Origin: Sipunculus nudus
Lineage: Eukaryota > Annelida > Sipuncula > Golfingiida > Sipunculidae
Direction: 5' to 3'
DNA: 64,000 nt
Assembly (NCBI GenBank): GCA_026874595.1
Contig: CM049313.1
Location: 55,782,159 to 55,846,158, forward strand
Positions 1 through 11,245 of this stretch are shown here, piece after piece. The translations under genes and the position numbers were made by a program. Below the pieces are notes generated by a model, which searched no databases, had not been told where the DNA came from, and saw only the letters and a program-made list of their open reading frames with translations. The first letter of the stretch is position 1. The number at the start of each line of letters is the position of its first letter.

Positions 1-318
1 TCAATATTCATGCAAAGAATAATAGTGATCAATGCATTAGTTATTCAGCTACTTGAGCTTTTGTATCAAATTTTTTATTATTCTGGGGGGTACTTTCGAG
101 ACCCATAGCTCGGAGAATATGGGTAACAGAGACCTAATTTCAGGTTTCCAAGGAGATTTTACATGGACCTCCCAGGATGTCAAGTTTGAAGCTTCCAGGT
201 CCAGCATTTACGATTTGTACTGTGTTAATGACCGGGCAGCCGGACAGACAAACCAACGGACGACAGACGAAGCGTGATCGCTATAGCTCAGATGACTTTC
301 AGTCAGCTGAGCTAAAAA
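1..318 (+). mobile_element. Family 1 element, 3' part, cut by window edge
   Basis: The sequence is the last core-repeat unit and 3' end of a family 1 element. It contains the phrases TTATTCTGGGGGG, GGGTAACAGAGACCTAATTT and TTTCCAAGGAGATTTT also found at 8560-10230 and 40300-41650. A short ACGGAC/GACAGAC microsatellite follows (about 240-270), then the tail CTATAGCTCAGATGACTTTC and AGTCAGCTGAGCTAAAAA. The 5' part lies outside the window. It sits in the Ras-GRF intron downstream of the DH exon. No protein is encoded. Confidence 0.8.
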
Positions 319-659
319 AGATGCAATATATAAATGGTAAAAAAAAAAATTCATATAATAAACCCCTGGCTTACACTTACCTTTAACAGCAAGAAATAAA
401 ACTATGCTATCAATTTTACTGTTATTTGTATATATTTGGAACTGAAACCAACAAATCTAGCTGACTGGATGAACGAGGTACTTGTGTTTCACACCATTTC
501 TCCCAAGATGTGAATACCATAAGAAACCTGGAACTGATACCACGTATCTATTTTTATGCGTCTTTCTCAAATCTTGACCTTATATACCTTTTTTAAATAT
601 AGAATGGATATTTATAAGGTATTAATATTTCAATGTACATTTCTTAAATCATGTCTTAC
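319..659. other. Intron, nothing recognised
   Basis: AT-rich intron between the family 1 tail and the donor of the 660-913 exon. I see no coding or repeat structure. Confidence 0.5.
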
Positions 660-913
660 CTGTTGAGAAAAATGGAATTGACATCTTCATGATTGATCGG
701 GGGCTTTTTTGAGCTGGCAGCCATTTTGAATGGTCTTTGGAAAACAGACACGAGGGTGGCAAGCTGGTTCACGTATTCTTCCTCATTCTCCACCATACCA
801 AACACAATACTGTTACGTTTACGCATGCTCTCTGCATGGTCAGAACGTATGTACTCGTCAACGATCTGCTTCCATCTTCTCCGACATAACCATCCACGGA
901 AAAAACTCTGCAC
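660..913 (-). CDS. RASGRF: Ras-GRF exon: IQ motif and start of DH (RhoGEF) domain
   Basis: This 254-base exon encodes 84 codons plus two bases, starting at [12 protein letters not shown]. It opens with an IQ-type calmodulin-binding motif (V-Q-x3-R-G-x3-R-R). The family-typical [16 protein letters not shown] follows, then the first conserved region of the DH domain, which includes [12 protein letters not shown]. The stretch [19 protein letters not shown] is nearly identical to RASGRF1/2 ([19 protein letters not shown]). The acceptor CTTTTCAG has AG at 915-914. The donor is GTAAGA starting at 659. The exon ends in phase 2 (AG), and vertebrate proteins continue with Ser-Glu-Thr, so the next exon should begin with T or C. 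That exon is outside the window. An upstream in-frame ATG lies in the intron and is not the start. Confidence 0.97.
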
Positions 914-2745
914 CTGAAAAGGCACACAAAGTCAAATTATACTTACATACTGTGGATGACTTCACTTTCACGAATGCAAGTCCATAAAAAAAGTGGTTAA
1001 ATCTTGAACAAGAGCACCACGAGCATACATAATACACCTGTCATGTCTTGTGACCCCTGACCTCATTATAGGCACAAATTTTGCTTATGAATTTAATTCA
1101 GGTAAGAAACTCTATTGGTAAATATTTATAGTCAGCTTCAAGAAAATCCATCAAATTCATGTTGTCATCACCAAAGTTTGGTGACCCTTGACCTCATAAG
1201 ATATGCAAATATTTTTTTTTAAAGAATCAAACTCAGGCAAGATGTTATATCGGATAATACCTCTGCTGAGTTTCCATTGAATCCCTGGTAAGTTATCACA
1301 GCACCACTTCAAGTTAACAGCCTGATCATGGATGCATGGTGCCCTTACCAAAATATGACCTGCATGTCTAGGACAGGCATATATAAAAAGAAACCTTGTG
1401 AAGGTGACCCCATCAGCACAGCCAAGCAGGCATTTACATGATGACCAAATTTGTTATTAAGAGAGGATGTTGATCATGAAAAGCATCATGTTTTATTAAT
1501 TCTATGGTTAAAGGTCACATGAGCTAAGATTCTGAGAATATATTGACTTCTGGTTGTATTGTTAAATCTTAACACTCATAAAAAAAACATAAATAAATTT
1601 AAGAAATGTTAAACTCACATTTATGTAGTCTGCAACCACAGAATGTTAGAACATATGTAACTTACAGGTAAAGAATTGAAATAAAGGTATCTTTATGAAG
1701 TTGATCCCTTCAAATAAAACACTTCTTATTTGTTCTTTAGACACTTACCCTTATTTTTTTTAATGAATGAAGATACAAAATAAGCAATCTCCTTCACTTT
1801 TAAAGAGATGTCACCTTTAAAGCACTTTTTACATGACAAAACCAATACATTCTGGACCTGTATCCAATGAGAATGAGTGTTCATACATGTTATCCAAAAG
1901 ATAAAAAGTTTTGAAAAACCTGAATGCTTTATACACTGTGCAGCAGGCAGTTTTAAAATTGTCATATTAAAGGCCAAAGCATAATTCTGCAACTGTATCT
2001 GTGAAATTAACCAATCATTTGGCACATGTCCAAAAGACCATGGCAATAGTGAACACTTGCATCTATTAATATATGTCTTCATGTTAAATGGACATATATT
2101 TAGCATAGGCTTGTGAAGCTGATTTATTTTCTCTCCCAAAAACAATTTAGAAACTCATTTTTGTGTGAAAGGGGTGGTCTGGCTTGCATGGAAAATATCA
2201 GTTTGAGCACTTTTATTTCTTAAGAACAGGCTATAAATATCCTATTTTTAGCTGAGCATTAAATATCACATAAATTACACCGCTTTACTTCTTAATACAC
2301 TGTACTCTACAAGGTAATGAACTAAAGCAGCACATAAATTAGTACACAGCTTTGGGGCTCTGCTTAAAGTTGAAAATCCACTTTTTTATGTCACAATGGA
2401 ATTTAACTTGAGATCTTTTTGCCCATTATTTTATCAATATGTCACACCAAAATTCAAAGGGTTAGGTGAAATCACTGGTTTACAGTAGTTTGCCCTCAGT
2501 GTGAATATTATTCTCAATATTATACATTTTTGGTATCCTTTATTTCCTTCCAAAAGGAATTTCCAGAGCTTCCAGATATTTGTCTCTCTCACACTGCACA
2601 GTCTCAGTTGTTGGCTGTAGAACCATGGGCCACAATGCCTACTAAGCTAAACTTGACAAAGTTACAAAAGGCTATAATACACATAATAAAGCTCACACTG
2701 ACCTAATCTGGAATTAAAAAGATATTGCCCGTCTGCAAATGAACT
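914..2745. other. Intron, no gene seen
   Basis: First part of the 12,056-base intron between the linker exon and the IQ/DH exon. It is AT-rich. Two similar phrases around 'gtgacccttgacctcat' occur near 1046 and 1180 and may be remnants of the GACCTTGACCT-type core repeats seen elsewhere. The open frames here have no recognisable domain. Confidence 0.45.
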
Positions 2746-3027
2746 TTGAAATTCCAGGGTCCAATGGTAACAATGTGTGCCCTGTTAAGTCTTTACATAC
2801 AGGTCAGGCTTACAAGGTACTATAATCTAGATATGTCTTGGCCGTGTAACTCCGAGAATACAGGTCACAGTGACTTATCATTTCGAAAATTCATAATGAT
2901 CATAAAACAAGTGAGGAATGGACTTCCATTTTATATGTGCCTTGTTAAAATCTGGCTGGCAAAGATTAATCTCTATATATTTAACATACATTCCTATAGG
3001 GTGTTGACTTACAATCTGCTGAGCTAA
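2746..3027 (+). repeat. Decayed family 1-like fragment
   Basis: Phrases such as TTCCAGGGTCCAATGGTAAC, GTGCCCTGTTAA, a GTAACTCCGAGAATA segment and a terminal CTGCTGAGCTAAAATG resemble the last core unit and tail of family 1, but with many changes and no microsatellite. I read it as an old truncated copy. Confidence 0.45.
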
Positions 3028-3364
3028 AATGAGAGGCAGAAAAGCTAGAATGAGATTGAATTGAGATTCAATTTAATAAATTTAATCTTATCTATTATCT
3101 AATATTACATGTGATTTCTTATGTCTTTGCTTTTCCAATATACTGTAAAACATACTGAAATCTGATTTCTAAATTGCAGAATAATGCATATATAAGGTTT
3201 ATACTGGCAACACCTGGCCACACCTGTTATTACATGATAGGTTATCTATTATTTCCACTGTAATCATCCATTGCTGTTGATCATACAAAGAACTTTAGGG
3301 ATTGATGTACATGTACTTATTTTTCTTTCTATTGGAGTAATGTATGATAATTCAAGTAGATACG

Positions 3365-3545
3365 CTCCCGAGGCAGCGGAAATCTTGCGCTTCTGAAGAA
3401 GCAACTGATTTTCACGCTGCCAGCTTTGACCGTTTATGATATATTTAGACACCAGATGGCAGTTTGTTGTCCGCTGAAATAAATGTGTGTATGATGTGAC
3501 AAGCAGCCAATCAGATGCCAATAAACAAACACTCGACAGGCATCC
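3365..3545. repeat. Dispersed repeat F, copy 1
   Basis: This roughly 180-base segment begins at CTCCCGAGGCAGCGGAAATC and runs to AACAAACACTCGACAGGCAT. It has a second, diverged copy at 29480-29670 in the same orientation. It contains no tandem core and no microsatellite, so it is not one of the four element families. A SINE or MITE-like origin is possible but not shown. Confidence 0.7.
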
Positions 3546-3689
3546 TGGCTCCGCCCATTGCTGCGCTTGATGAGTTTCTGGTCGGATTTAAATTGCTCCC
3601 TCTGCATTATCGCATCATCGACCGATTCAATTATGACATTATGACTGTGTTAGCGTAGCCATGTATCTGTTTTCAATTGTACACAATTT

Positions 3690-3962
3690 TTTTCCTGAAC
3701 GGTAAAACGGTTCCTGAGATATGACAGACGCACAAATGGACACTGGGCAGAGAGGAAAGGTCAGAGGTCAACGCCAATTGATAAGGAACCAGTTCACATG
3801 TGACCCGTTAATTGGTGTAAGATTCATAAAAATCTGTCCAGTAGTCTCAGAGGAGTTCTCTGGAAACGAACGAGGCCGCCGCTGCCGAACCCAGTCAAAA
3901 ACATAGTAGCGGAACCTGGTCAAAAACATAGTATCCGCAAAACTTCATTTTGGCAGATACAA
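3690..3962 (+). mobile_element. Family 4 element, 3' fragment
   Basis: The end at 3947-3960 (ATTTTGGCAGATAC) is the exact reverse complement of the family 4 5' motif at 6959-6972. It is preceded by CAGAGGAG..TCTCTGGAAACGAACG and two copies of GGTCAAAAACATAGTA-type sequence, as in the copy ending at 8545. No family 4 5' end is seen, so the copy appears 5'-truncated. Confidence 0.65.
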
Positions 3963-4689
3963 ATAGGTTTGTTTTAGCTCCACCCACTTGCCCAAGTAGT
4001 TTGCAACTTTTGGTAGCCCTGTCCCCATTTTTTAGAACTTTTACTTTCCGTGGGCAATCAGTTAAAGATCCAAGAAAGAAAAGGGCTAACTTGGTGACTA
4101 GCATGGATCCTGTATATTTTGTACATTTTGAACAACATTAGTTTGTGTGTATTTGTTTAATAATAAAATTAATATATGATGATATTTGTACATAACAGGG
4201 CAACAAGTATAATGTCAAGTCACTGCTATGTCAATGTATTTATTAATTGTGTGTGTATGTATGTATATAAATATATCAAAATAAAATTTGAAATAAGTTT
4301 GGTCATTATTTCAGAAAAACATTTTCATGAGAAGCCTGAAACAGAAGGGCCCATCTCCTATGGTGCCAGTGGCTGCAACAGATTTACAACATGTGTTCAA
4401 CGTGGTTCAAACATCCAGATTTATAGCCACAGGGTCATTCTTAATGGTGTTCAGGGATTAATAAACACAGCAATAAACATCTCTTAATCCAAAACCTCAC
4501 AATTTACTGGCAATTTTAGATTGCATCATGATGTTGACAGTGCTGCATGCCAATCTGGATTTACAGAGGAGGTAAAAATTTGCAATACAAATTATTTTTA
4601 AGAAATTTAAGGAAGAAAATGTCTTAAATAAGATCAGTCATCTGTCACACCATAACAAGGATATGATCTTATATTAGCACCCCTGGCAA
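3963..4689. other. Intron, no gene seen
   Basis: AT-rich intron. One 103-codon open frame at 4176-4487 on the plus strand shows no recognised domain and I take it as chance. Confidence 0.45.
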
Positions 4690-5978
4690 AATTAGGGACC
4701 AATGGGTCTTGAAACTCAGCTGAATTTGTCTTTAAGGATAATTTTATGAGCTTTTTCAAATTGTTGGTCCTGTGACCTTAACCAATGACCTTTTGACAAA
4801 AAAATCTGAGAACTTACTATCCTTGAACTTACAGCATTTAGATTATTGTAACAATTTAAACTAGAATATCAGCAGAAGCTGACAAAAGCCCTCAGCCAAA
4901 AGAACAGTGTTTAGAGGTGGTAACAGTAACAAGTACTAAATATCTGTTCTTACATGGATGTATATCTGTACATGTCTCAGTTATAAATTTAAAATGGAGA
5001 GGTATGTACCATGATTCATAACAATCCACCAAATGCTTCCTGAAAAATAAGCTTGTAAGTTTTTTTCTATAATCAGCTCTAAAACGTAGAAAAATTGGTC
5101 AAGGTTACCCATCTTCGAACTTGACTGAGATTTTGTCAATATACATCTTCACAGAAAAAATAAAATTCTTACGGTGAATCCTTTTTGAGATATCCCGCTC
5201 ATACGCCCAAAGTTGAAAAATTCAATAAAAATTCATTATAAATCAGAAATTGTAGGTGGTGCCACCAAACTTGTATAGCAGGTACAAACTATCAGTCCCA
5301 ATAATCATAGTAAGTTTTGTGAAAATCCACCAAATGGTTCCTGAGTAATAAGCATCTAAGTGTTTTTCTATAATCAGCTCTAAAATGTAGAAAAATAGGT
5401 CAAGGTCACCCATCTTCGAACTTGACCGAGATTTTGTCGATATACATCTTTACCGAGGAAATAAAATTCTGACGGTGAATCCTCTCCAAGATATCCCGCT
5501 CACAAGGTAAAAGTTAACGGACGCCGGACGGACAGACGGACGGACAGCTTGGGTGACGACAATAGCCCATCAGCCTAAGGGCTGAGGGCTAAAAAAAAGT
5601 GGTACTAGTGACCTTGACCTCTGAACAGGTAACCTCAAAATCTACTGATTTCTTCCACTTTGGGCAGGTAATCCATTTGTTAAAAATGGAAAGTTTGGGA
5701 TAAAAGTTTGATTTACAGTGCATCCACAATTCTTTTAAGATGTGGTTCCTGTGACCTTCACCTTTGAACTCAAGACCCTGAAAAATCAAAATGTTTCTTA
5801 CTGAAGAGATGGGTCATAGATAAATCAAGTTTAAAGCAAATCTATCCATCCAAACCAGAGTTATTGTCCAAAAACTAATTTTTGAATGGATGGGCCCAGT
5901 GACCTTGACCTGGCTTTTGACCCCAATATCAAATGAATCTTCTATTCACAGGTCATTTCAGTCAGCTGAGCTAAAAAA
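4690..5978 (+). mobile_element. Diverged family 1-like element hosting a family 3 insertion
   Basis: The left end near 4690 reads AGGGACCAATGGGTCTTGAA then ACTCAGCTGA, a worn version of the family 1 5' end. The right end near 5950-5978 reads TTTCAGTCAGCTGAGCTAAA. The interior resembles 46850-47160 and 10810-11240: GTGACCTTGACC, TTCTTCCACTTTG and GGAAAGTTTGGGATAAAAG. There is no ACGG microsatellite of its own. The family 3 element at 4861-5597 splits it. Confidence 0.6.
4861..5597 (+). mobile_element. Family 3 element, apparently complete, nested
   Basis: The 5' end begins CTAGAATATCAGCAGAAGCT and carries AGCCCTCAGCC at 4887-4897. The 3' end carries the exact reverse complement GGCTGAGGGCT at 5580-5590, followed by an A-run. 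Inside are two tandem core units of about 300 bases. The segments from about 5040 and about 5341 share CTATAATCAGCTCTAAAA, CACCCATCTTCGAACTTGA and AAGATATCCCGCTCA-type phrases. A GGACGGACAGACGGACGG microsatellite follows at about 5519-5548. The layout is that of bivalve pearl / Helentron-associated elements. No ORF of note. Confidence 0.8.
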
Positions 5979-6357
5979 CCCCTGTATCTAAGGCAAAAAA
6001 AAAATAAAAGGTATGGTTCTCAGGCACTGCCCGTGTCAATTTTAACCCCCCCCCCCTTGCATCCAAAATAAATTTTAAGAAGATATAATAATACAATTTT
6101 GAAAAGATTTACTTTGTTAATTAGTGCTTTTACCTGTTTAATCATAAAATTCTGTTATTTTCATGCTTTTCCCTAATCAGATGTCATTTTTGTTCTAACA
6201 AACAAAAAGAAAAAAAAGATATCGCACACTAAATTATTTCAGGGAAAAATGCCTGAGAACCTTTACTTTTTGCCTAACATCAATCCAATTTTAAATTCAT
6301 AATAGAACTCATTAAGTACACAATATTCCAAACCTTGTACAATTTCATTTTTAAAAG

Positions 6358-6406
<49 letters not shown>

Positions 6407-6743
6407 ATATATATTAAGTTTTCATTAATTTTCATGTAATATTTTAAGAGTTTTAAGCCATTTCAATTTTTAATAAGTATGCTTTTTTAAGCACCCAATA
6501 ACAGCAAGCTACTTTCTAGTTGGTAATATTTCCTTTAAGAGAGTGCTTCATGCTCCAACACTTAAGGCACAAAGGCACATTTTCTTGCCCTATCTGTTAG
6601 GGTATGAAGGCAGACCTTTATGCCATTACACACCTCCACTTAACTGGAATAAACCAGCAATTAATTAGTAATTATAATTTGGTTTGATGAAGAGACTTGA
6701 ATAATAGATTATTTATCACATATACAGATTCAAACATATTACT
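5979..6743. other. Intron with C-tract and (AT)n microsatellite
   Basis: AT-rich intron. It contains an 11-base C-run (6046-6056) and an (AT)n microsatellite at about 6359-6408. No gene seen. Confidence 0.6.
6359..6408. repeat. (AT)n microsatellite
   Basis: About 45-50 bases of nearly perfect alternating AT. Confidence 0.95.
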
Positions 6744-6925
6744 AAACAAGTGACCCATGGGTCATGACGCTCAGCTGACTGGGAAGAGATTCACAAAAGG
6801 AAATTTTATCATCAGAATGGTAGATACCCATTCAACTGAAACATCAAACAGAGTAACCAACAGGCCAAGATTTAGTCTGTATTTATATATCTGAAAAATA
6901 GAGAAAAAATGTGTAAACTTTAAAA

Positions 6926-8545
6926 ACTAGAATACGTGTAGCCGACAAGTGACTACGTGTATCTGCCAAAATCAGAGTGGAACGGGTGAAGTGAGGCATG
7001 GATTGAGTGGCAAGGGGAAACAGAGTGAGGTATGTTGCATATTAGCATGGATGTCTAAATGTCTAAATGCCTAAATGTGTATGTAGGTTGTGCAACCTAC
7101 CACAAATCCACAAAGCTGTCCAAGCTGAATACATATGCAAAATTTTAGGCAGAAAAGTCAAACCACTACATGGATATGAGTGATTATAGCCCACGGCAGA
7201 CAAACAGACAGACGCTGTGCAAAAATGGTTGCAGTTTTGTGTATGATAAAGACCTATGTGAGATCTAAACACAAGCACAATTTTGGCCCAATCGGTCAAA
7301 TGGTTCCTGAGATATTAGCTTGGAAGTGTGCAGCATTAACTAGAATGTAGGTGGCGCCACCTGTCATAAAATCAAGAAAGCTATCCAGGATGTATAAACC
7401 TGCAAAATTTTAGGCAGTTATGTCAAACCACTACAGAGAAATGAGTGATTTTAGGCCACGGCAGACAAACAGACAGACGCTGTTTAAAATGTGCAAAAAT
7501 GGTTGCAGGTGGCCCCTCCAGTTTTGTGTATGATAAAGACCTATGTGAGATCTATACACATGCAAAATTTTGGCCCAAGCGTTCAAACGGTTCCCGAGAT
7601 ATGAGCTTGGATGTCTGCAGCATAAACTAGAATAAAGGTGGCGCCACCTGTCATAAAATCAAGAAAGCTATCCAGGATGTATAAAACTGCAAAATTTTAG
7701 GCAGATATGCAAACCACTGCCAAGATGTGAGTGACTTTATTGCACGGCAGACAAACAGACAGACGCTGTGCAAATATGGTTGCAGGTGGTGCCACCAGTT
7801 TAGCGTATGATAAAGAGCTATGTTAGATCTATACACATGCAAAATTTTTGCCCGATCGGTCAAACGGTTCCCGAGATATGAGCTTGGATGTCATCAGCGT
7901 GAACGTGAATGTAGGTGGTGCCACCTGTCATAAAATCAAGAAAGCTATCCAGGATGTATAAAACTGCAAAATTTTAGGCAGATATGTCAAACCACTGCCG
8001 AGATATGAGTGACATTATGGCACGGCAGACAAACAGACAGACACTGTGCAGAAATGGTTGCAGGTGGCGCCACCAGTTAGCGTATGATAAAGAGCTATGT
8101 TAGATCTATACACATGCAAAATTTTGGCCCGATCAGTCAAACGGTTCCCGAAATATGAGCTTGGATGTCATCAGCGTGAATGAGAATGTAGGTGGGGCCA
8201 CCTGTCATAAAATCAAGAAAGCTATCCAGGATGTATACGCATGCCGAATTTCAGGTGAATTAGTCAATTCACTGCAGAGAAATGAGTGATTTTAACCAAA
8301 GCCAGATGAACAGATGGACACAGGTTACAGGTGGCGCCACCATTTTTTGTGTATGTTATAGAGCTATCCAAGGGCTACATTAGTATAAATTTTATTTCCT
8401 GATCAGTCAAACGGTTCCCGAGATATGAGCTTGGAAAGCTCATAAAATCAAGTCCCAGAGGAGCTCTCTGGAAACGAACGCGGCAACGGCGGAGGAACCC
8501 GGTCAAAAACATAGTATCCACTAAACTTCGTTTTGGCGGGTACAA
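6926..8545 (+). mobile_element. Family 4 element, complete, nested in family 1
   Basis: It starts at CTAGAATACGTGTAGCCGAC and carries GTATCTGCCAAAA at 6959-6971. The 3' end TTTTGGCGGGTAC (8531-8543) is the reverse complement at 11 of 13 positions. The core units, about 285-300 bases, carry GGTGGCGCCACC at 7350, 7637, 8063 and 8330 and recurrent phrases such as ATAAAATCAAGAAAGCTATC and CGGCAGACAAACAGACAGAC. The right and left flanks join into the family 1 consensus seen at 40920-40980, which fixes the boundaries. Confidence 0.83.
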
Positions 8546-8552
8546 AAATACA

Positions 8553-10150
8553 GGTGGCTCCACCAGTCTGCAGAAACTAATAAAAACACTTACAAACATC
8601 AATATCCATGCAAAGAATCATGGTGATCTCCCCATTAGTTGTTCAGATACTTCAGCTTTAGTATCAAATTGTCCATTATTCTGAGGGATACTTCGGAGTC
8701 CTATAGCTTGAAGGATATGGGTAACAGAGACCTAATTTTAAGTTTCCACAGGCACTTTTCATGGGCCTCCTTGCATGACAAGAATGAAGATTCTAGGTCC
8801 AGTTGTTGCGATTTGTACCCTGTTGACAGATAACCACATCTTTAAAGGTATCAAAAAAAGAGAAAAAAAATCGTAAAAATTTGAAAAAAATAGAGGTGGC
8901 GCACCCAGTCTGCAGAAACTGATGGAACAGGTCATGATCAATATGTATGCCGAAAATCATGACCATCAGTGTTGTCGTTATTGAGATACTGCAGTTTTTG
9001 TATCAAATTTTCCATTATTCTGGGGGGTAATTTGGAGCCATACAGCTTAAAGAATATGGGTAACAGAGACCTAATTTCAGGTTTCCATGGAGACTTTTCA
9101 TGGGTCTCCCTGTGTGTCAAGAATGAAGATTCTAGGTCCAGTTTTAATGATTTGTGCCCTGTTAACAACTGTTCACATTTTTAAATTCGTAAAAAATCGA
9201 AAAATTCAGGTGGCGCCACCAGTCAGCAGGAAGTGATGGAACATCTCATGATCAATAGGTATGCCAAAAATCATGACCATCAGTCAACTAGTTAATGAGA
9301 TATTGAAGTTTTTGTATGAAATTTTTGACTTTTCTGGGGGGGTACTTTGGGGCCCCATTGCTCGAAGGATATGGGTAACAGAGATCTAATTTATGGTTTC
9401 CATGGAGACTTTTAATAGGTTTCTCAGTGTGTCGAGAATGAAGATTCTAGGTCCAGCGGTTACTATTTGTGCCACGTTAACAGATGACAGCATCTTTAAA
9501 CGTCTCAAAAATAGAGGAAAAAATTGTAAAAAAATAAAAAAATACAGGTGGCGCCACCAGTCTGCAGGAACTTATGGAACATCTCATGATCAATATGTAT
9601 GCCAAAAATCATGACCATCAGTGATGTAGTTATTGAGATATTGAAGTTTTTGTATGAAATTTACTATTCTGGGGGGTACTTTGGGGCCCCATAGCTCGAA
9701 GGATATGGGTAACAGAGACCTAATTTCTGGTTTCCAAGGAGATTTTTCATGGACCTCTCAGTGTATCAAGAATTAAGATTCTAGGTCCAGTCTTTAAGAT
9801 TTGTGCCCTGTTAACAGATGTTCACATTTTTAAAGGTCTCAAAAATACAGAAAAAAATTTGTAAAAAATCGAAAAATACAGGTGGCGCCACCAGTCTGCA
9901 GGAAGTGATGGAACATCTCATGATCAATATGTATGCCAAAAATCATGACCATCAGTCAAGTAGTTAATGAGATATTGAAGTTTTTGTATGAAATTTTTGA
10001 CTTTTCTGGGGGGTACTTTGGGGCCCCATAGCTCGAAGGATATGGGTAACAGAGACCTAATTTCTGGTTTCCAAGGAAATTTTTCATGGACCACTCAGAA
10101 TCCCAAGTTACAAGGTTCTAGGTTCAGCGGTTACGATTTGTGCCTGGTTA
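8553..10150 (+). repeat. Tandem core repeats of family 1 (five units, 315-341 bp)
   Basis: Successive units each run: GGTGG(C)GCCACCAGTCTGCAG, then CATGATCAATATGTATGCC, TTATTCTGGGGGGTA (with variants), GGGTAACAGAGACCTAATTT and GAAGATTCTAGGTCCAG. The same unit recurs at 1-230 and, four times, at 40300-41580. Short open frames inside are by-products of the repeat. Confidence 0.9.
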
Positions 10151-10233
10151 ACGGACAGACAGACGGACAGACGGACGACGGATTAAGAGTGATCGCTATA
10201 GCTCAGATGACTTTCAGTCAGCTGAGCTAAAAA

Positions 10234-10809
10234 TCCACACTTACATGATACAGCTCTTCTTATATCCTTATAGTCAGGGCAAGAAGGAGTGTTGCCAGGG
10301 AAGAAAGTGTCTTAATAGAGCAGGAAGGTGTCCTGCCCTAACTGTTATGAATTACTGCCAATATTGAATCACATGTATACCATAAGAATAAAACAATGTA
10401 CCAGGTTCACCACTTGTTTTTAAATATAAACTTTATTTATTTTACATGGAATATGTTTAGAGAAGAATTACTGGCTTAAAATATTTTTGATGTATTTAAG
10501 TTCTCTGAGTCAATTCATTTAAATGCATTCATTTTTTAACATAAACTATAACACAGACAGGTCAGGAAGGGCCCTACAAAATGCACAGAGACTTCCAGTG
10601 AGAGATGAGTGATGCTTAAAAAATATTTTTCTAGACATGATTTCATGCACAGACGCAGGGAATTGGCTCAAAACAGTATTTAAACAACTGAAGAAAGGTG
10701 TTAAGGTTTGAATCAGTGACAGTCTTGTATAAAGATATGGTAATGCTGCATATGCCAAGCAAGAGTGGCATAATTACATCTGATATTTTATACTCCAAGC
10801 CTTGTCAGT
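10234..10809. other. Intron, no gene seen
   Basis: AT-rich intron without supported features. Confidence 0.45.
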
Positions 10810-11245
10810 ATAAAAATCAGTGGGATGGTCCTGTGACCTTGACCTCTGGCCCTGTGATGTTGAAATCAATATGTTTCTCCCCATATTGTTAGGTGATCCA
10901 TATGTGATGGATGTAATAAGGTTTGGGATGGAAAATTTGGCTTAAAATATGTCTAAAACCTTTTTTTTTTAGTTATAACCTTTGATCTTGGCACCTAAAA
11001 ATCATTAGCATTTTTCTCCTTTTGGTATTTGAGCCATATGTGAAGGACAGATGGTTTTGGTAAAGAGTTTTTTTTTACTGAAAAGAGGGTCAACTGACTG
11101 TTATATCTAACCTGGTGACCTCAAATTTTACAGATGTCTTCCACTTTGACAGCTTAGCCATATGTGAAAGATGGAAAGTTTGAGATGTGGGCAGTTTGTT
11201 GACAATCCATCCACAATCTTTTCAAAGATGTGGGTGATCCAACCA
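10810..11245 (+). repeat. Dispersed repeat E (GACCTTGACCTCTGG type)
   Basis: About three diverged units of roughly 130-170 bases, with recurring GTGACCTTGACCTCTGG, TTGGTATTTGAGCCATATGTG and GATGGAAAGTTTGAGAT-like phrases. Related sequence lies inside 5600-5940 and at 46890-47160. No end motifs are seen, so it is probably an internal fragment of a family 1-like element. Confidence 0.6.

Larger units (their letters stand above)
6744..10233 (+). mobile_element. Family 1 element, complete, hosting a family 4 insertion
   Basis: The 5' end AAACAAGTGACCCATGGGTC leads to CTCAGCTGACT at 6770-6780. The 3' end has its exact reverse complement AGTCAGCTGAG at 10216-10226, then CTAAAAA. Five core units of 315-341 bases start at 8553, 8894, 9209, 9547 and 9881, each opening with GGTGGCGCCACC or a close variant. 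They are followed by an ACAGACGGACAGACGG microsatellite (about 10150-10185). The first part is interrupted by a family 4 element (6926-8545). Without it the element is about 1.9 kb. It is non-autonomous, with no replicase or transposase frame. Confidence 0.85.

Noticed and set aside
656..925. ATG at the start of the open frame containing the IQ/DH exon as a translation start
   Set aside because: The ATG is in the intron upstream of a good CAG acceptor. The upstream exons join in phase to GTG CAG.
8639..10230. Several 60-80-codon frames on both strands between 8639 and 10230
   Set aside because: They fall on the family 1 core repeats and recur with each unit, with no conserved product.
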